From Arthrinium phaeospermum (lineage: Eukaryota > Ascomycota > Sordariomycetes > Amphisphaeriales > Apiosporaceae): a DNA stretch of 64,000 nucleotides. Shown in pieces: positions 10,769 through 25,300 of this stretch. The position numbers and the translations under genes are program-made. The stretch covers positions 2,480,001-2,544,000 of the forward strand of contig QYRS01000002.1 of assembly GCA_006503535.1 (NCBI GenBank), given 5' to 3'. Numbering within the stretch: the stretch's first letter is position 1; the number at the start of each line of letters is the position of its first letter. The notes under the pieces are model-generated. The model did no database searches. It was not told the DNA's origin and saw nothing but the letters and a program-made list of their open reading frames with translations.

Positions 10769-13700
10769 ACTCTTCCTTGACAGGAAACCCCGGTGAACAC
10801 GTCACACCCTTATGGTTGGCGGTGTTTCTATGCAGCATCTCTCTACGCGTACGTACTTGTATCGTTTTCTCGCTGCCTCGCTGCCTCGCTTTCGCTCTCT
10901 GGCACATATTCACGCGCGACCAGGGAATATAATACGCACTGTAGTGGTAGCAACGCCGTTCGCGTAGAATCCGTCAAATGCCGGAGTGGCATACGTAAAT
11001 TTTACATGTGCATGTACAGGAGAACAATAGGAGGTAGCTAACCATTTACATAGCCCCCTGTGAACCGAACCGAACCCCTCATTACCTGTCAGCGTCCACG
11101 GGAACCCTCCGTCTACCCCAAGAAATCCGGGCGACGATCCTCCCCTCGATACTTTTCTCCACCCTCGACTCCGCACTCGTTTTCACGAGCGAGAGGGGTA
11201 ACGACAAAGACCAGAGCTGCATTTCTGTCGTTGTACCACCACCAGAACTACTAATACCGGAACTTCCTCCAAATCGATATGCAGTCCGTACACCACCACC
11301 TGAGCCAGAGCTCTTCTTTGAATGGCTCGATACCACGTTTTCAACACTCAGACCCCTCTCTCCCTCCTCTCTCTCATACTACGTAATTACATACACCTTA
11401 CCCATGCGCCATGTTATTTGACGCTGACGACTCCTGGATGTTCTGTCAATAGACTTGATGCAAGCAGTTGCTACTTGAAATACATCATGTGCTTTACATC
11501 TGCGCTCTCAGTACTCCGTAGAGCAGCCTCATTAGGGTGTCGTCTGTCTTGAATCTCTCCCGGTTAAAGTGAAGAACCCTGAGGGGATGGCTTGGCACTG
11601 GAGCTTATTTTCCCACGCGGCATTGACATTGATCTGGTAATACAGCTCCGGTGCCACGGCGCGTGCAGACTTGTTCAGTACCACTAGCATGGCCGGACTG
11701 GAAAGGAAAATAGCAGGGAAGGCGGTTTCCAGAATACCGGTAAGTGAAGGTACTTTCTCATTTACTGGGGGGAGGGGAGGAATTGCATTTGCATCGCGCG
11801 CGCGTTGGCACCCGTGTGTGTGTGTGGTCCCTTCATCCACAGCTCAAGCATCTCGAGACATCGACAAGCCGCCCTGCAATTTCTCTCGCGCTTCTCAAAA
11901 GTTGCCGGGAAATTATCATGGCGTAATATCTCGCCCTCGCTCGTACGATCTGATACCTGCCCTTCCCCAGTAGCCGCCGCACCCCCCCTTGTAATCAACC
12001 GGTATGGCGTGCCCTATAGTTGTTAGACTATACCTCCCAAACAATATCTTCCTAGTCTGAAACGAACTTAACCACGATTCGGCTTGGACAAAAAGAATAC
12101 GATTTCGTTCACAGGGCTGGTAAGAAATGAAGTCTCAACGCCCATATGCATTCTCATATATCACAGACAGCGGAAGGGGGGTTTGCCAGATAATGCATTA
12201 TCGGATGCCGACCTCGGGAGGTTCTTACCTTTTTCTTTGACTCTTCTTCCTCTTTCTTGGAGCCCACGTATCATGAGCAACTGCTACTACTACTTAGAGA
12301 GTGCCATCGTGACGACGGAGTATTTTTGCTGCGTTGGGATGTGCCAGTACCCCCAGAACCGCATTCTTTGGTTCGTCAAGCCCACTTGCATGCAGTGGCA
12401 ATGCAGGTATCGCGCGCGAGAGATGTAAAGAAAATATTGTCTTCTCCACACTCGAACTTTTGGTTCCAGAAACACATCGTTTCTGGAAGCGAAGCAGCTT
12501 AAGGTTATATATAGTATTGCTTATGTGGGTGAATCGAATGACTTACATGCAAAGATTGAGTCTGTGCCCAGTCCGGTTGCTACGTGCCACGTGCTGTAAC
12601 AGGTGACAGAGAAAGAGCTTTACATACATCTCAAATGCATGTGAAGGTATCACTGCAGGTGGTATCACAGAGAGGCCGTGCCAGACTCAGGGCCTGCGAG
12701 GACGTAGTTGATTTCCCAGCGTGGCTTCCACGAATGAAGCTGTTTCTTTGGCCAGGACTCCGGACTCTGAACGTCATTTCGACAGCAAGGCCGTCCAAGG
12801 GATAAGGCCAGCGTCGCCTGAACCTGCATGAATCGATAAAGTCAAACCGACGTATGGTCCTGTAGATCACTCGACAATCATTTAGATGCGGGAAGATTCA
12901 GCCGCATGACTCTCCTCTGGCAGCACGTTGAGAAAAAGGGGAAGTAGCCGGCCTGGTTCGCACACGGCATTGATTCAATACTGACACGCATACAGATTTG
13001 TATGCACTCCGCTCACGCAAAGGTGCGGAGAAATATCACCAGGATGCGCTTGCAGTTAAGAGCCTCATTGCCAGTCCAATAGTCGCCTCTTGAGCAGCCG
13101 CAAAACCTCCATCGGTCACTTGCCAAAGGAAAGGGCAGACACTACGGGGCTTTCCTTCAGCAGGGGGGCGGAATGCTCATCTAAATAGATTAGATCGCTG
13201 CTGCAAAGCAGGGCAGAACTGGATTGCCAGCTTGCCAGCTTGCCAGGTTGGCTTGGTCTAGAGAGAAGACCCTGGCGAATCGAACCAATGTGCATCGTGC
13301 AATATATTGAGCCCTCGTCATTGTGCCCCTAGTAGAACCAGAATAGTAACGACACGGGGGAGAGCATCGTGTTGGTGATCTGGCCTGCAGAAACATGCAT
13401 ATGGCGCTCAATGCCACGGTGTCGGTGCTTTAGGTGTTTGCTATTCAGCTTGTCTTGGATGGTAGTTTCTTGATCGTGGAAATTAGAGCAGACTTCCAAG
13501 ACAGCCAACAAGGACTAATGGTCGTTCATCTTAGGGAGTGCTGCCACTATCGAAGCAGGCAACCTCAAAGGCGATGCCCACCTTTTACAGATCGTACTAG
13601 ACCTCTGCGACAGAGATATGAACTATACAAACCGAATCAAGCTGCTGTATAACATCCGTCCGTACCAGGCATCTGGTATCAGGCATCATCAACAGTGGAA

Positions 13701-16700
13701 GAAAGGAACAGGCTCGAGACAGGTTGATGGTGTGTGACACCAAACAGATTCAATGACAACAATCTCGATCAACTGTGAATGCCTGCCGGCTGACGTTCTG
13801 TCTTCGGTGATTGGTAGCGTCACAGTGCTTCACACAATCTCTGCCAGCCTTTGACAGTGAACACGACGTTGGACACTATTTACTCTCTCAAGTCGCGTCG
13901 TCTTCGAGGCAGGATATTGATATGATTAGAGGCACAACTCCAGCCCGGCCACGAGGCGTTGGTGTTTCAGAAGTCAGCCTGGTCCCAGAACGACGTGGTA
14001 CAAGACTGCGAATAATTGCCAGTAAGCGTTGCCGACCCCGCAAGGATATTGCCGGTCTGCCACGAGGGAAGCCAGCCAGTCATGGCGAACGAGTGTGTAT
14101 TCGGGCCGTTCCAAGCCTCCTTTGCTGCAAGTGCTTAATATATCGCTGTGTTCCCTTCCTCCAGCCAGTCAAAGTCAACGGCTCCCCTGCTAATGGCTTA
14201 CATGTCCAAGATGCACGTAATCAACTTACAGTGTCCCGATAGTGTATGATCCGCCCTGATCAGATACGGTTCTTGCTGAGCAGGCAATCTCTTCCAAGTT
14301 GGCTGCACAAAGAACCAAGGCAAGAAGTTCCAAGTCGCCCACCTGCCTGTTGTTGCGGCATTGATTGGCAGCCCACAAATCCTCGCGGCAGCGACATATA
14401 CAACGAATTGGGGACCAACGCGATCGTCAAGATTGCGTAGTTGAGTCCAACCCGTCAGAGGGGGATTGGTACTTGCCGTCTCTTGGCTGCGGCGATATCC
14501 AGAAAGGAAGGTGCGCCGTTTAGCGAAAAGAGGCAGCAGAAAAGATATTGGTGGCAGTATGAGAGATGTTCGCCGCAGATCACGCCTTGTGACCCGAGTC
14601 GGCATCAGGTGGACATGTAGGGTCGGCTCGCTTAACGGACGAACCAGGAGCTTGGGTAAGACTCGACGTACGTAGGCAATGAGCAACGATACGGGCGAAG
14701 GCAACTGATCAGCTCTTACTGTCCGCAAGCGCTGTAGAAGAAAATGAATAGGTTCACCATTGGAACCGAAATTTGGGAGCTCAATGATACGCCCGCCCGC
14801 TGTGCCCGCTATTGTGCCCGCTGTGGGGGTGGAGTTCCGTAGTGCAACAGTGCAATGTTAGGCCTGTGCTGTGGCCCCAAAATAAAGTACTGAAGCAGTT
14901 GAGGTAAGCAACATCATTGAAGCAAATCTGCGGGGGGCAGAGCTTGAAGCATTGATATCACCCAAATTCGTTCGCCCGCTCCAAGGACCTACCCTCCAAC
15001 TTTAGGCGTGTCATGTAAGGCGTTAAGTCGTGTTTCTAGTGGCCATTGTGCTAATGTCTACAACGAATCTCATCCGACAGCAGTGGCCGAGCCTCTGCGA
15101 CGGTTTGAGCCTGAAATTAATGGTCGGATAGGACATTGCAAAACCGGGAACTCCTTTACCACCCACGGCACCCACAGCATCTCATAGGCTGATTGTCGGA
15201 TGCTCGAGGTTTTGAACCAGCCGACGTATTACTGACCATCTCATTCTTGGATCGCGAGTGTATGTGATGTCGTATACATGGTCATAGACTTATCTCCCCA
15301 TACTTGAATAATTCTTTTTATGTCTGCTTGCAGCAACAGAATGTAAGGGGGGTCACATACAAGTCTTAGTCAAGAACATGGATGCACCCTGAAATGTTCA
15401 TGTAACTGCTGTTAAGCGATACGGATGGGCGGTAGCGAACGATTCGGAGGTGGGACTTGTCCACTCCATTGCTTTCTGCAGCCAAGCTCGCCGCCCACTG
15501 GGCACCGAATTTGCAGTTGACATCTTCTTCGAGTATTCATGTCTGGCAATGGATCGAATGGCAGGCTCCAGGTTTATTGCTCTTCACTTTCGGGTTCGAC
15601 GAGTTCATACACCGCCGAAAGATGCTTTGTGGCTTGATTGTTCCGGTTGAAGTATACATACCTCATGCTCGATTCTGCATCTCACTCTCTTTCGCGAAAC
15701 GACCCCCCATGGCTATGTGCGTACTGCTCTAACCTGCTTAGGAAAGTGCGTGTTGTAGGTAGCTGACAGGCAGGCTATTCGAGCCCCCTGTTCGATCTCT
15801 GCCGGCTGCTCAATGTACATGCCCCCAAAACATGGGGTTAGCAATGCACCTCTCTCATTTCAGCTTGGGAGGTTGCACTGAGGTCTACCATTCTACCGCG
15901 GCAAATCAGTGCTGGTAGTCACCTCAATTTCGTTACCACCATCCTCAGGCAGCCTCACACGGATAATGCCGTCCACTCGCAAACGGGTATTGGTGCGAAG
16001 TAGTAAGTACCGCTCAACTGTGCTTTCCCTCAGATCAACGGATGGGACACCCTGCCAATCGCAGACAGTTCTGTACATCACTTTAGTTACAGGCCAGCCC
16101 AGCTAGTCATCAGAAACACGATGCCGCCAAGGACAGTTACTCTTCCTGTTCTAGAATCTCCTCCGTTGCATACGCCGCTCTCACTCCACCGACAGTCTGC
16201 ACAAAGATCCTTTTGCGCATGCTGGCAAGAGCTCGTGGATTGCGACTGATCTTTCGCTCATGCTCTTTGCCCAATCTTCACGGCTGGAAAGAATTATTCC
16301 GTGTCCACGAACTCACATACATGATCAGATATCCGCTCCGCCCCGTCCGTACATACATGTGCATGTTAACTATGTAGGTATGTACCGGACGTGGATCTTT
16401 CTCTCGGGCAGAACAGAAAAGAGAGCTGACGGGAGAGGATACACCCCTCTCTCCACCCTCCCCAGCCCGCAAATCCCAGTCCTTGGCCTACTTCTGTCTA
16501 AACCACGAGCGGCAATCATTCTGGGGTCGTGTACTCTTTTACGGGGCGCCGTCTCATAGCGGATTGGATTGGACGAGATGGGATGAAGGAGGGTGTGCAT
16601 GTGCCAGGGTCTAATGCATCGTGGTCTGCTCTCCCCCCCCTTCGCCCTGCAGCACATTTGGTACAGCACAGCACCGTCCGTACATAGAGCAACATTAGTA

Positions 16701-17094
16701 CACCCAGCACGGCCAGAAGCCATGGCAAGGATGGTAATGGGCAGCGCGGCATGGTCGATTCTCGAGGACGAGTCCTGTTGTCAGATCCTCCGGTTTTTCC
16801 ATTAATCCCGTCCCAAAACATAATAAGGCCTCTGCCGTTCCTTGCAGGCCACACCTTCGAAAGTCGAAAGGGTTCCCTCCTCCTCATCTCTCAAAAGTCT
16901 CTTCTTACGTTCGGCGTATTGGGTATGTAGTTGTGTTCTCGCCAGTCAGTTCAGTTGCAGCATACACCATTCCTGTTCGCTCCATCCCGCGTTACACAAT
17001 CTGGTTGATATACGCTACGCCATCTTTTCTCTATCACGCATGTGCTCGGCGGAGACAGACGTACGCGCCCACGCCACTATAGAATACAGCCCCG

Positions 17095-19378
17095 ATGGCC
17101 ACGGCTGCCCTGCAACCACCAAAGCTATCGCCGTCTTCGGCTGGCGACTCACCTCACTCGATTGGCGGCGCAAGCAGTACAGGTCGGCCCTACCCTCTTC
17201 CATCGAGGGACAGCTTTTCAATCGAGGTTCCCTCGCCCCAGATCAACCCAGTCAATGGTTCCGCTCTCAAATCGCCGAGTTCTGCCAAGGTTCAGAAGAC
17301 TACCGGCTTCAGTCGAGAAGGTATTCTTGGCTCAGCTCAAAAGGCACGAAACCTTTCACAGTCGTCCGAAGCACGGCCAGACCCGTATACAACCGTGAAT
17401 GGGATGTCCAAAGGCTCGAGTGACGAAGGCACCATCAACCCTCTTAAGAGGCGTAACACGGATGCCACCGTAGATTACCCACGGAGACGAGCTACGATAG
17501 CTGTAAGTTGCCTACATTGGGGCAGTTCAGGTCGAGTGGATCCTCGTAACTGACGTTTTCTGGCTTCTTCATAGTGCGAAGTCTGCCGGTCCCGCAAGTC
17601 GCGGTGCGATGGCACCAAACCCAAGTGCAAGCTTTGTACGGAACTTGGGGCCGAGTGCATTTATCGCGAGCCAGGCATCAAGCTTGACGCCGGCGACAAG
17701 CTGATCCTCGAAAGACTTACGCGCATCGAGAGCCTGTTGCAGATGAACTTGGTGGGTGGTGGGAACCCAATGCAAATATCCGGCGAATCTCCGCCCATTA
17801 GCAACGGCACGGTGGCCCTTACTGGCGACAACCTCCTGGCCCATGATGCCAACAGATTCGTTTCGGTCATCCCGAGTGGGGGCTTGGGCACGTGGACGAG
17901 CGGCACCAACATATCTACCATGCCAAAAGTGCATACCAACGCCGCGTTGCATCTGCTACAATGGCCGCTGATCCGAGACTTGGTCCAGAGGCCATACGAC
18001 CCTCAGATACTTCTTCAACTCGAGATGGCCCGCGAGCCGCTGCCGTCTCTAGCCAAAACTCCCTGTGTCGATCTGTCCAACACCAATGCGTACATTGAGG
18101 CATACTTCGACAGAGTCAATATCTGGTACTCATGCGTGAACCCCTATACCTGGAGGAGTCATTACCGCAGCGCCTTGTCAAACGGTTTTCGCGAAGGGCC
18201 CGAGAGTTGTATCGTCTTGTTGGTACTAGCTCTCGGTCAGGCCAGTCTGCGCGGCAGTATATCGAGAATCGTACCTCACGAGGACCCACCAGGGCTGCAA
18301 TACTTCACAGCCGCATGGTCTCTACTACCGGGCATGATGACGACCAACAATGTGCTGGCAGCTCAGTGTCACTTGCTAGCGGCTGCATATTTATTTTACC
18401 TCGTACGACCGCTCGAAGCATGGAATCTTCTGTGCACGACGAGCAACAAGCTTCAACTACTGCTCATGAGCCCGAACCGAGTGCCCGAGGACCAAAGGGA
18501 GCTATTGGAGCGGATATACTGGAACGCTCTGTTGTTCGAGAGCGACTTGTTAGCTGAACTTGACCTGCCTCACTCAGGGGTTGTCCAGCTTGAAGAGCAC
18601 GTTGGCCTCCCTGGAGGCTTCCAGGGCGATGAATCGGAGGCCGTAGGACGGGACGACCTTTGGTATTTCTTAGCCGAGATCGCCCTGCGAAGGCTGCTGA
18701 ACCGAGTCAGTCAGCTCATCTACTCCAAGGACTCGATGGCGTCTACGACAAGCTTAGAGCCAGTCGTGGCGGAGCTCGACTTCCAGCTGACCCAGTGGTA
18801 TGAGAGCCTGCCCGGCGCTCTCCAGTTTCCCTTTACGCGCGCGGCACTACCAGACCCGATTCAGACCGTACTCCGCCTGAGGTTCTTTGCCTGCCGCACC
18901 ATTATCTACAGGCCCTACATTCTAGCTGTACTGGACAACGAGCAGGCCATCATGGACCCTGCTGTCCGGGAAAGTTGCCACAAATGCCTCGAGGCATCGA
19001 TACGGCAATTGGAGCACATTGGCGCGCAGTAAGTAGACTTTTGCCCCTTTACTTTACCCAGTTAGATTACGTTTCTTTCTGGGCCTCTAAATTGGATCAA
19101 TCTGACACAGGCTTAGCCATGCTGGTCACATACCTTATCTGTGGCAAGGCGCGCTATCGATCGTCTCGCAGACCCTTCTCGTGATGGGCGCCACCATGTC
19201 GCCGTCGCTATTCAGCATTATTCTGACTCTAGTGCCACACCGGGAAGCGATCGACCAGATTATCAATGATGTCATCATGGACATTGAGAGAATGGCCGTG
19301 TTGGCACCGAGCTTGAGTCTTGCGGCGGAAATCATCAAGGAGGCCGAGGTCAGGCGCCGCACCTTCCTGAACGGTTGA
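17095..19378 (+). CDS. Zn2Cys6 fungal transcription factor
   Basis: A nuclear DNA-binding regulator of the Gal4 type. Exons 17095-17502, 17575-19028 and 19111-19378 encode 709 residues. The zinc cluster (residues 137-164) has spacing C-x2-C-x6-C-x6-C-x2-C-x6-C with a basic RSRKSR segment, followed by a short heptad-like linker (ERLTRIESLLQ) suited to dimerisation. The region from about residue 270 to 560 resembles the fungal-specific transcription factor middle domain, including the stretch with FDRVNIWYSCVNPYTWRSHY. The 136-residue Ser/Pro-rich N-terminus before the zinc cluster is long for the family, and intron 1 ends exactly at the first zinc Cys. The gene stands alone, about 13 kb from the nearest polyketide cluster gene, so control of that cluster is not implied. 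Targets are unknown. Confidence 0.88.
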
Positions 19379-22300
19379 GAGACCGGACGCGAGCCCGACA
19401 TTACGAAATCCAGAGAATACCGGGAGATCGACACTTGGATCGCAGATCGCTTCTCTAAGCCTGTATCAGCACACATCAACCGAGATTCAGGCAGACCGCC
19501 GTGACATATGACATATGTACGGCCTGGAAAGAAGCGAGATGGTTGGCTTCTTCCCGGTGGAGTGCAGAAAACGCGAGCCAATCCGTCGTGTTCAGACTCG
19601 GAAGGGGGGACAGGAGTGTGTCATAGTCGCCTAGGAATGGACTTGCTTTCCGCACGTCATACACGACGCTCTGTATTGAAATTCAGCCTCGTCGGATACA
19701 GGGTGGGAAATCCTTTGGAGGCTGATATTCGCACATGAACTGCGTGGCTAACCTCACGTAACCCCCTGGGAAACAGGATTCCACTGCTTGTTCTGGGGTT
19801 GCACCCAGTCGAGATTGAGGTGCTGTGGTTGGTTAGGGATAAGCCCGGGTTTAGGGGAAGCGGACCGCAGTCCCGCAGCAGCCTTGGCAATCAATCAACA
19901 GTGACAGAGCATCCAATGGAATCTACATTTGTTGTTGGCTTTTCTTCGAATAAATGGTAGATCCGAGGTTGCGCCAAACTACTCAAGAGTACCACGCACT
20001 AACACGATAAGTATCGTCGTTCGGACCTGGACGCCATTGACTGTCTGTCCAACTGTCGCTTTTCCCTAGCCTTGGCGAGCTCGGAGGCTGGTTCATTTTC
20101 GGGATTTCAAGAGTGTCTGACGGGCTGGCTCCCTCAGACCAAACTTGAGTCAAACAAGAATCGAGCACGTCTCGCTTTCGACCATCCTTGATGCTCTCGG
20201 AGACCAGCGAGAGGGGTGTATATGGTGAAAGAAAAGAAAACAAATATCGGCCTCATCGCAGCTAGGCACTGGCACTGACACACCGGTCTGGCGATGGTGG
20301 TGCAATTGGACCAAGTCAAACGAGCTCAGATTGTATCTAGTTGCAACTTCTAGGTTATGTCATTCTCAACTACCGTGGAAGGACGGGTCCAATCTATCGG
20401 GCCTTCAATCTGTCACTCAAGATATAGCACTCGGCGGGCTGCCGCTCTCCCATGTCGTTCGAGGCCATCTTGTATTCATTCTGCGTAGACGAGCCCTGCC
20501 ACTATCTATAACACAACATAAGCGAGACGCAAGCCAAGTCCTTGCCGAGTCGCCGCAACAGATTTCAGGACCAACATTGTCCGTATAGCGCTTCCATCTC
20601 TGCACAACTACCGGTGACGCAGAAGCCGTCGTTGCTGTAAGTGAAGCAGACATACTGGATTCGTGTCCAACATCCATCTGACCGACGGCCGCACATACAT
20701 ACAGCAGTCGGCCGGTTGATTTGAGTTCCCGCAGAGAGCCGGAATAAGCGGGCGCTGCGACCGGAGCGTGCACACACCCACACTCGGCAACTGGGAAACG
20801 AGGATTCGGCATGTAGGCCGCAGCGAGGAAGAGAGGGTGTGTAGTTGGTTGGTTGGTTGCTGATGCCGGACTTGTTTCTCCAAATTCGGATGTGGCAAAT
20901 CACCTAGCCATGGCATAAAATGTCCAGAGGTCGCAAGAATATAAATTCCGGGTCCTCTAATAAACCTCAATTATTTCAACTCTGGATTCCCAACAACGAA
21001 AATTGCAATTAAGCGACCTCCTGATGTGTGCATCTATGTTGAGTAACCTGAGAATGTACTGTTGTTGCTTTTTGATACACCTTGCACTCTACCTCGCCCT
21101 TTAAAGGGGGGCAGAGGTACATACCCCACGGGGGAATGGAATGGGGAAACGGGGGAACCGGGAAAGGGACCTGAAGGCATTGACGATCCTTACTCCCTCT
21201 CCAGCTCTTGCCCTTTGCCATGTCATCACAATGAACCTTTGTACCTGTCTCTGCTGCATAAGCTAATGCATAGTCGGGACTGATCTTCCTATATGAGACG
21301 GGTCATATTACAAGCTTCCCTTCTGGGCGGCTTCTTATGTAAACGTATTTACATGTGTCTGCGCAAAAATGGGTTTATCTCTGTTCTTTGCTTCCACTCA
21401 AATACAATACGTAGCTATGACGGCGAGAAAGAATTCCTGCCCCTCCGAAGCTGGTGTGGCAGAACAACGTCTCGCAACGGCCTTTGCGATTACCGAACCC
21501 ACGGAAATCGATCGTCCCGCGCTGAAATGACGTTGACCGGGGGGCCTGGCAAACCTTGTCGGCGGCCAGCGAAAATTGCTCCAACCAACGGCGCGAATAA
21601 CGCCTATGTATGTACTGCCAATGGGGGGCAGAGCAGGGACCGAGGTTTGGGGAGTGAGTGATTTACTTGTGTAACTTGACCATCTCTGGATTCCGGCAAC
21701 CTGCAACTTGATTGCCTGCCTAGCCGCGTGGCGTAGGCATTGGCGAGGAAAGTCGGCCCTGGATGATGACGGAAAGGATAGACCCGGCGTTCCCAACGGC
21801 ATGGTCCCAGCCCAGGGTCCGGTATCGATGATAGTTTGACAGATGCAGCCACACCAGGCGAGTGTGTGTGTGTGCATGACAACGAGCGTGCGGGGGGCTC
21901 GTCTTGTTTCGTTTCGTTTCGTTGGCGACTGCCCAGCAGCAGTGAGAAAGTCCATCCTCCTTGGCCATGTACTCGGGCCACGCACGGTTGCTGCAGTCAG
22001 TGATAGGCGGGATAAGGGTGCATCCGGAAGACAGTCGATCCTGTGTTATCGCCGCCTCCCCAGCAGCAGTGAGAAAGTCCATCCTCCTTGGCCATGTACT
22101 CGGGCCACGCACGGTTGCTGCAGTCAGTGATAGGCGGGATAAGGGTGCATCCGGAAGACAGTCGATCCTGTGTTATCGCCGCCTCCCCTGTCTGACAGCA
22201 CCGAGCAGCAGCGGCAGCAGAGGAGACACATTTTCGCGCAAAGCTATCCCGTTGGACCCTAACGCCGTTTGACGTAGCATGTATTCATCTATCGCATCTT

Positions 22301-25300
22301 AGATCTACGATGATCGTTTCTCATTCACGTATGGTGACGAGACGAGAGATAGGAGGCAAGATCCGAGTTGTTCTAGGAGGCCGGAAAGGGCCGCTCCAAA
22401 ATAGGAAGATTGTTCGCCCCGAGCTTCTATTTACGGCGCCCAGGCAACTGGGCTCGGCGAAGATCGCTTCTTGAGAGCTGATACGGGCGAAGCTCATCAC
22501 GGCGGAGGGAAGCCCTCAGCCACTCAGTTCCAGCACATGCTCGTAAACACATGTGCCACTCTCCGCAGCACCCGCAGAATCCGTTACGGTGAAAGACCAT
22601 CAGTTGAATCAAGCAAGAGCTGCGAGCCGCGATGCACATGTATCGTATGTGTACATATGTAGAGCAACACCCAGATCGGATCCACAAGATAGCCGAATTC
22701 GAACCAACGACCAAGTGGCAATGCACTGTTATCAGCGTTGAACTGGGGTGTCTCCACCGAGCCCATGGATATGCGTGCATGATGGCCTTCTAGATGTGCC
22801 TGAATAGGGTATGCAATTAGCATCTAGCATCCTTTTTCTAGAAAAGAGGAGGGGATACGGACCCCAATCCGGTCCTGGTGATTGGGCGGAGTATCCGGGA
22901 CCATGGATACGGAATCGATGGGCAGCAGTAACCCCCAATCCCACCTGGTTCCTCCTCCCTGGCAAGCGAGATTTGCTTGTGACATGGGAGGCAGATCAAT
23001 AAAGCATCGTGACAGAAGCCAAGATGCTCATCTTGTTTAATAATCGCCCGTCAAACCCATAGCTACTTAATTTGGCTAGGGGTTTAGGTTAAGCAGAACG
23101 TATAGAGCGACAGTCAGCCCTTAACTGAAGGGGTCACACTTCGTAGTGAGACGACAGTGCTTGGTTATTATGGCTTCAATTGTTGCTTGGCTATATCTCT
23201 CCCCCAGCGGCGAATTGCAGAAAGTACTTTCTTTGTGCCACCCAAACCCCAGAGCACTCAAGACATGCCACATTTAGGCACATATGAGGCACAGGAAGAC
23301 ATTGAATGTCTTTAACGATCCTCTTCGGCTCAAGAGGAGAACGGCCAAGCTTCCTTGTCTCCAGAGCGACTTCCGATCTCATCACGTCCTGTACATAGGT
23401 TTAAGAAGGGTTCCAGACATGAGAGAATAGTTACGCTCCAAGTAGATACGTAGAATCAACCCTGAAACCGAGACGGTTGTGTGAGCGAGGATAGATGTGA
23501 GGAGGCCATAGCCGCTGAGGACGAACGAGTGAATGCTATAAGAGAGGATGCTTTAAATTCATCTGGCGCTTGCCGATGACCAAGTCTGCTGCAGCTTCGG
23601 ATTCAGCAACTGCGGCAGTGTGCTGGGGATGATCAATTATATTTGTCACCGCAGCATCGTGCTATCCAGAGTTCTCCAACCTGCCGGGGAGTTGCAACTG
23701 GACTTGGAGTCTGACATCCTTGGCTGATTATTGAAGCGAATTTTCCAGTCTGGACGAGTCATTGCGCAGATCGCAAACACAGACAAGTGACCTTGGTGGA
23801 CGCGTTTTCCACATAGACCGTCGGCCACGAGGGTGATTCACGATTCCGAATGCAGACGGGGCCGCTTATAAGTCTTCATTCGGCGCGCAGGTTGTACCTC
23901 TTGAACTTCTACAGCCGCTTGTCCCAGCCGCCCGGCTTCGGCCCGGGATCGTGAGATAGTGGTGAGAGCCCAGACGGCAAGGGCATAACCCGAAAAGCCA
24001 AACCAAAGGTGTTACCGCAGCGGGAAGCCGTTTCGACCACAAACAGACTGACCAAACACTCATGTCGAGGGAGACAGACGGCGCTTCAATTCCACTGCCT
24101 CCATTGCTTGAGAGCCCCATCAGAGGAGTGAGCCTGCGGAAAATCTCGACGCTGCTTGTGCAGACTACTCCCCACCTCGGTCGAGATTACCGATCGAAGA
24201 GCGGGTGCGGGACCTGGTGAATCGGCCGGGTACGCAAGCAGAGAAGCCCACTAGATCCAACAGCCACGATCTTCACAAGGTGGTAGCTGCACTTCCATCG
24301 ACATGCCATGCTGCCCAAAACAATCAACAAGTCCGTAGTTCGGAGTCTGGACGGTTGGCAGAAGGTTCTCATGGAATCCACGATGGAGGGCGGAATCCAT
24401 TGCCCGCCTCATGAAAGAAAAAAATTATTGATTATACCCATCTGCGGCCATACACAGGCTCAATGGACGGGGCATCGCAAGAATGGGCGATTGGAGTCAA
24501 GCTGGTTGGCGCCTTCCGATGTCACTTCACACGGGCGACGCTAGAATAGCGCCAGAAACAAACAACTGCCTTTTCGCAAGCAAGTAATACAGTACTAGAA
24601 CAGCAAGCCCGTGCCAGCTCTCACATGCCATTGACTGCCATGTTAGGTATTCCACCCGTTCCACCGGGCTGGTCGGGGATGCCATTCAATTGCTTGATTT
24701 TCAATGCGTCCGGGGTCCCGTTACTTGATGCATCCTGGCAATACGGTGGTAGCGATTTTTAAGGTTTAGCCCACAGTGGACGCGATTCCGGCCCATTCGG
24801 TTCAGGGGTCGCCCTGGAAGCAAAAACCATAAGGACCAAGTAGCAGAGCTCTCTTCATGCCCTGGAATTGATGCATCCGGTAGCTGGCAGATTGGCCAAG
24901 TGGAATCTGGTAAGCAGCGGCAGCAATGCCATGGTTCTCGACGGATACCGAATGCAGATAAAAGATCTGTCCCTGGGGCTTCTGTCGTCCGATTTCCCAG
25001 TTTAGCTCAAGTGCTCTTATTTAGCCCACGGCATAATGTTTTCCATGTTGTCGTGGTAGTGGGGAGTCGGCTCCGAATTCCAACTTGCACTGCCTGACTG
25101 CTTCCAAGTTATCGCGAATCCTGTCGCTGGTTACTTCGCTCACATCTACTATTGACACCATATGTATAGCGGCTCTGGTTCCTCTCCCGGTTTTCTTTTC
25201 TTCCATGTTAAAAGCTGCAGGGATTCAAGGAACACATTCACCTCGACTGGAATGCAAGGCTTGAGGCGACAGAAGGTTTCGTGATGCTGAACAAGAAACG

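Larger units (their letters stand above)
8859..17094. other. intergenic region, 8.2 kb, no gene recognised
   Basis: No conserved protein, RNA gene or mobile element could be recognised. It contains a (GT)8 run at 9503-9518, a (CCA)6 run at 10751-10768 and a short perfect hairpin at 9353-9371. The final 500-1000 bases presumably hold the promoter of the Zn2Cys6 factor. Scattered frames of 140-175 codons lack motifs and overlap one another on opposite strands. Confidence 0.5.

Noticed and set aside
13811..14728. Frames of 143 and 176 codons near 14 kb
   Set aside because: Opposite-strand overlap, random-looking composition and no domain.
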